Assembly: GCF_900547735.1 (NCBI RefSeq)
Contig: NZ_URHZ01000110.1
Coordinates: 1 to 14,399, forward strand
Origin: an uncultured Clostridium sp.
Lineage (GTDB): Bacteria > Bacillota > Clostridia > Lachnospirales > Lachnospiraceae
Direction of reading: 5' to 3'
Length of the DNA stretch: 14,399 nt
The translations under genes and the position numbers were made by a program. Shown piece by piece: positions 13,296-14,399 of this stretch. Each line of letters starts with the position of its first letter. The first letter of the stretch is position 1. The notes under the pieces were generated by a model. The model had not been told where the DNA came from. It saw nothing but the letters and a program-made list of their open reading frames with translations, and did not search any database.

Positions 13296-13955
13296 CTAAC
13301 ACCTTACATATGTCACTCCGCCGCAGTCCAGCAATAACTTGGTCAGCTCCATCTTGCCGAATTCTTTCGGCAGGAACACTCCCATCTCAATTTTATACTC
13401 CTGTTTCTCGGTCATCTCGATTTCCAGGTCCACCACTTCGATTCTACGGCCGGTCAGCTTTTCCTGGATCTCCCCGATCTGCGGATTTTCTTTCATGACC
13501 ATGACCACTTTCTCATATTTGTGCTCTTTTTTCATGACAAACTGTTTATGCAGGATAAACTGCATCAGCACAATCAGAACCGTGACGGCAATGCCGATAT
13601 AATACATTCCCGAACCAACCGCCATACCGACGCCGGCGGTGGCCCAGATTCCGGCTGCCGTGGTAAGCCCGCTGACGGCCCGGTTTCTGATAAATATAAT
13701 CCCCGCGCCAAGAAAGCCGATTCCGCTGACAATCTGCGCCGCAACCCTGGATGCATCATAATTCTGGATATCGTAAAAACCGTATTTGGAAACTATCATA
13801 ATCAGGGCCGCTCCCAAGGCGACAATCGCATGGGTCCTGATTCCCGCCTCCTTATTCCTGTTTTCCCTCTCATATCCAATCACAAGCCCGCACGCCGCGG
13901 CCGTCAAAATGCGCAGAAAAAACTCCGCCATCGTCACAAATTCCTGCTGTGTCAT
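13296..13955 (-). CDS. mgtC: MgtC/SapB family membrane protein
   Basis: A 219-residue protein with the conserved MgtC/SapB membrane domain (about 1-138) and a soluble C-terminal domain (about 145-219) of the ACT-like kind found in many members. Diagnostic motifs are IGYERENRNKEAGIRTH at 26-42, SGIGFLGAGIIF at 77-88 and GLTTAAGIWATAG at 96-108. Four or five membrane helices are likely. Family members are linked to magnesium limitation, acid stress and control of membrane ATP synthase, but many have no proven role. ATG 13955 has GGGAGG 8 bases upstream. It stands alone, convergent with the coat genes. Its promoter region carries a perfect 19-bp palindrome-like repeat at 14055-14073. Confidence 0.92.
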   Translation of the reverse strand: MTQQEFVTMAEFFLRILTAAACGLVIGYERENRNKEAGIRTHAIVALGAALIMIVSKYGFYDIQNYDASRVAAQIVSGIGFLGAGIIFIRNRAVSGLTTAAGIWATAGVGMAVGSGMYYIGIAVTVLIVLMQFILHKQFVMKKEHKYEKVVMVMKENPQIGEIQEKLTGRRIEVVDLEIEMTEKQEYKIEMGVFLPKEFGKMELTKLLLDCGGVTYVRC

Positions 13956-14054
13956 GTCATGTTCCTCCCGTTGTTTTAGAAGTCATTTCCCGTGTTCTGC
14001 TTTCTGTCCGGTCAGACATAAGGCCCGTTCCTGACCGCTCATTGGAACCGATAC

Positions 14055-14073
14055 TCTATTATATCATAATAGA
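14055..14073. promoter_or_regulatory. Inverted repeat over the mgtC promoter (candidate operator)
   Basis: TCTATTAT (14055-14062) and ATAATAGA (14066-14073) are perfect 8-bp arms around ATC. It overlaps the predicted -10 box of the mgtC promoter, so a bound protein would block transcription. Confidence 0.5.
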
Positions 14074-14090
14074 ACAAATAGGGCATTCAA
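14063..14090 (-). promoter_or_regulatory. Predicted promoter of mgtC
   Basis: Minus-strand -35 TTGAAT (14085-14090) and -10 TATGAT (14063-14068) with a 16-base spacer. A full TATAAT also lies at 14058-14063, but at a poor distance from this -35 box. Confidence 0.45.
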
Positions 14091-14177
14091 ATGCAGCTGA
14101 TTATAGCATTTTTCGTTTTCTCAGCCTAATTGTGCCTGTGGGAAAAAAGTAGAAGCGGAGGAGCAGCCGGAACGGTC

Positions 14178-14399
14178 TTACCACTCATGGATAGCAACAA
14201 TCCAATACTCCCTGACTCCAGTTTCCTGATACAATGTCAATTTTTTGTAGTAATCCAGTTTCCGGCTTCCCGGCGACACAATTTCCACGATAAAATCAGG
14301 GGCTCCATAGCAACCCTTTTCGTCGATTTTCTCCTCATCACAGATAATTGAGATGCGAGGACGCCTCTGTAAGACGGCGGACGGGGGAGTGGGAGGGTG
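14178..14399 (-). pseudogene. Shortened Uma2-family (DUF820) fragment, open at the window edge
   Basis: The minus-strand frame is open from the right edge to TAA at 14178-14180, giving 73 residues. The core pattern of Uma2-type nuclease-fold proteins is clear: RISIICDEEKID, then GAPDFIVEIVSPGSRKLDYY and YQETGVREYWIVA. The PD and E-x-V region holds the expected catalytic acids, and the YWIV strand is the family's last core strand. The frame then stops after IHEW, about 50-60 residues before members usually end, and I find no continuation in the other frames. The stretch before RISII is Pro-rich and unlike the family. I read it as a decayed remnant, though the upstream half lies outside the window and a short functional form cannot be excluded. 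Confidence 0.65.

Overview
The window looks like chromosomal DNA from a spore-forming Clostridia member, most probably a gut Lachnospiraceae (Enterocloster / Lachnoclostridium-like). The grounds are mid-range GC, strong AGGAGG-type ribosome sites, Gram-positive lipoproteins, a CotF-type spore coat gene and a TRAP-based sugar-acid operon. The genus is an inference; no rRNA or other marker gene is present.

Layout. (1) 167-1453 (+): a major facilitator transporter, ending in a hairpin terminator that also serves the convergent operon. (2) 10070 down to 1589 (-): a nine-gene, tightly packed catabolic operon. In transcription order it encodes a D-2-hydroxyacid dehydrogenase, an RraA/HMG-aldolase-like protein, TRAP transporter subunits DctP, DctQ and DctM, 2-dehydro-3-deoxygalactonokinase (DgoK), a LarA-like nickel-dependent racemase/epimerase homologue, a GntR/FCD regulator and a KDPG/KDPGal-type aldolase. 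(3) 10071-10613: a 543-bp divergent control region with a minus-strand promoter, a 14-bp palindrome at its expected start site, a 24-bp-period direct repeat array, a plus-strand promoter and a 15-bp tandem repeat in the plus-strand leader. (4) 10614-11759 (+): an aldo/keto reductase-like protein with two C-terminal four-cysteine clusters. (5) 11762-12547 (-): an unrecognised lipoprotein. (6) 12730-13178 (+): two small genes, the second a CotF-family coat protein, followed by a strong terminator. (7) 13296-13955 (-): an MgtC/SapB membrane protein. (8) 14178-14399 (-): a C-terminally shortened Uma2-like fragment running off the right edge.

How the genes fit together. DgoK plus the aldolase would turn 2-keto-3-deoxygalactonate (or a close relative) into pyruvate and glyceraldehyde 3-phosphate. 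The TRAP system would import the acid, and the FCD regulator would sense it or an intermediate. The dehydrogenase and the LarA-like protein both belong to families that act on carbon 2 of 2-hydroxyacids. The sugar-acid dehydratase that normally feeds DgoK is not in the window, so the substrate is open: another sugar acid prepared at C2, a dehydratase encoded elsewhere, or direct uptake of a 2-keto-3-deoxy acid. This combination is the most interesting part of the window.
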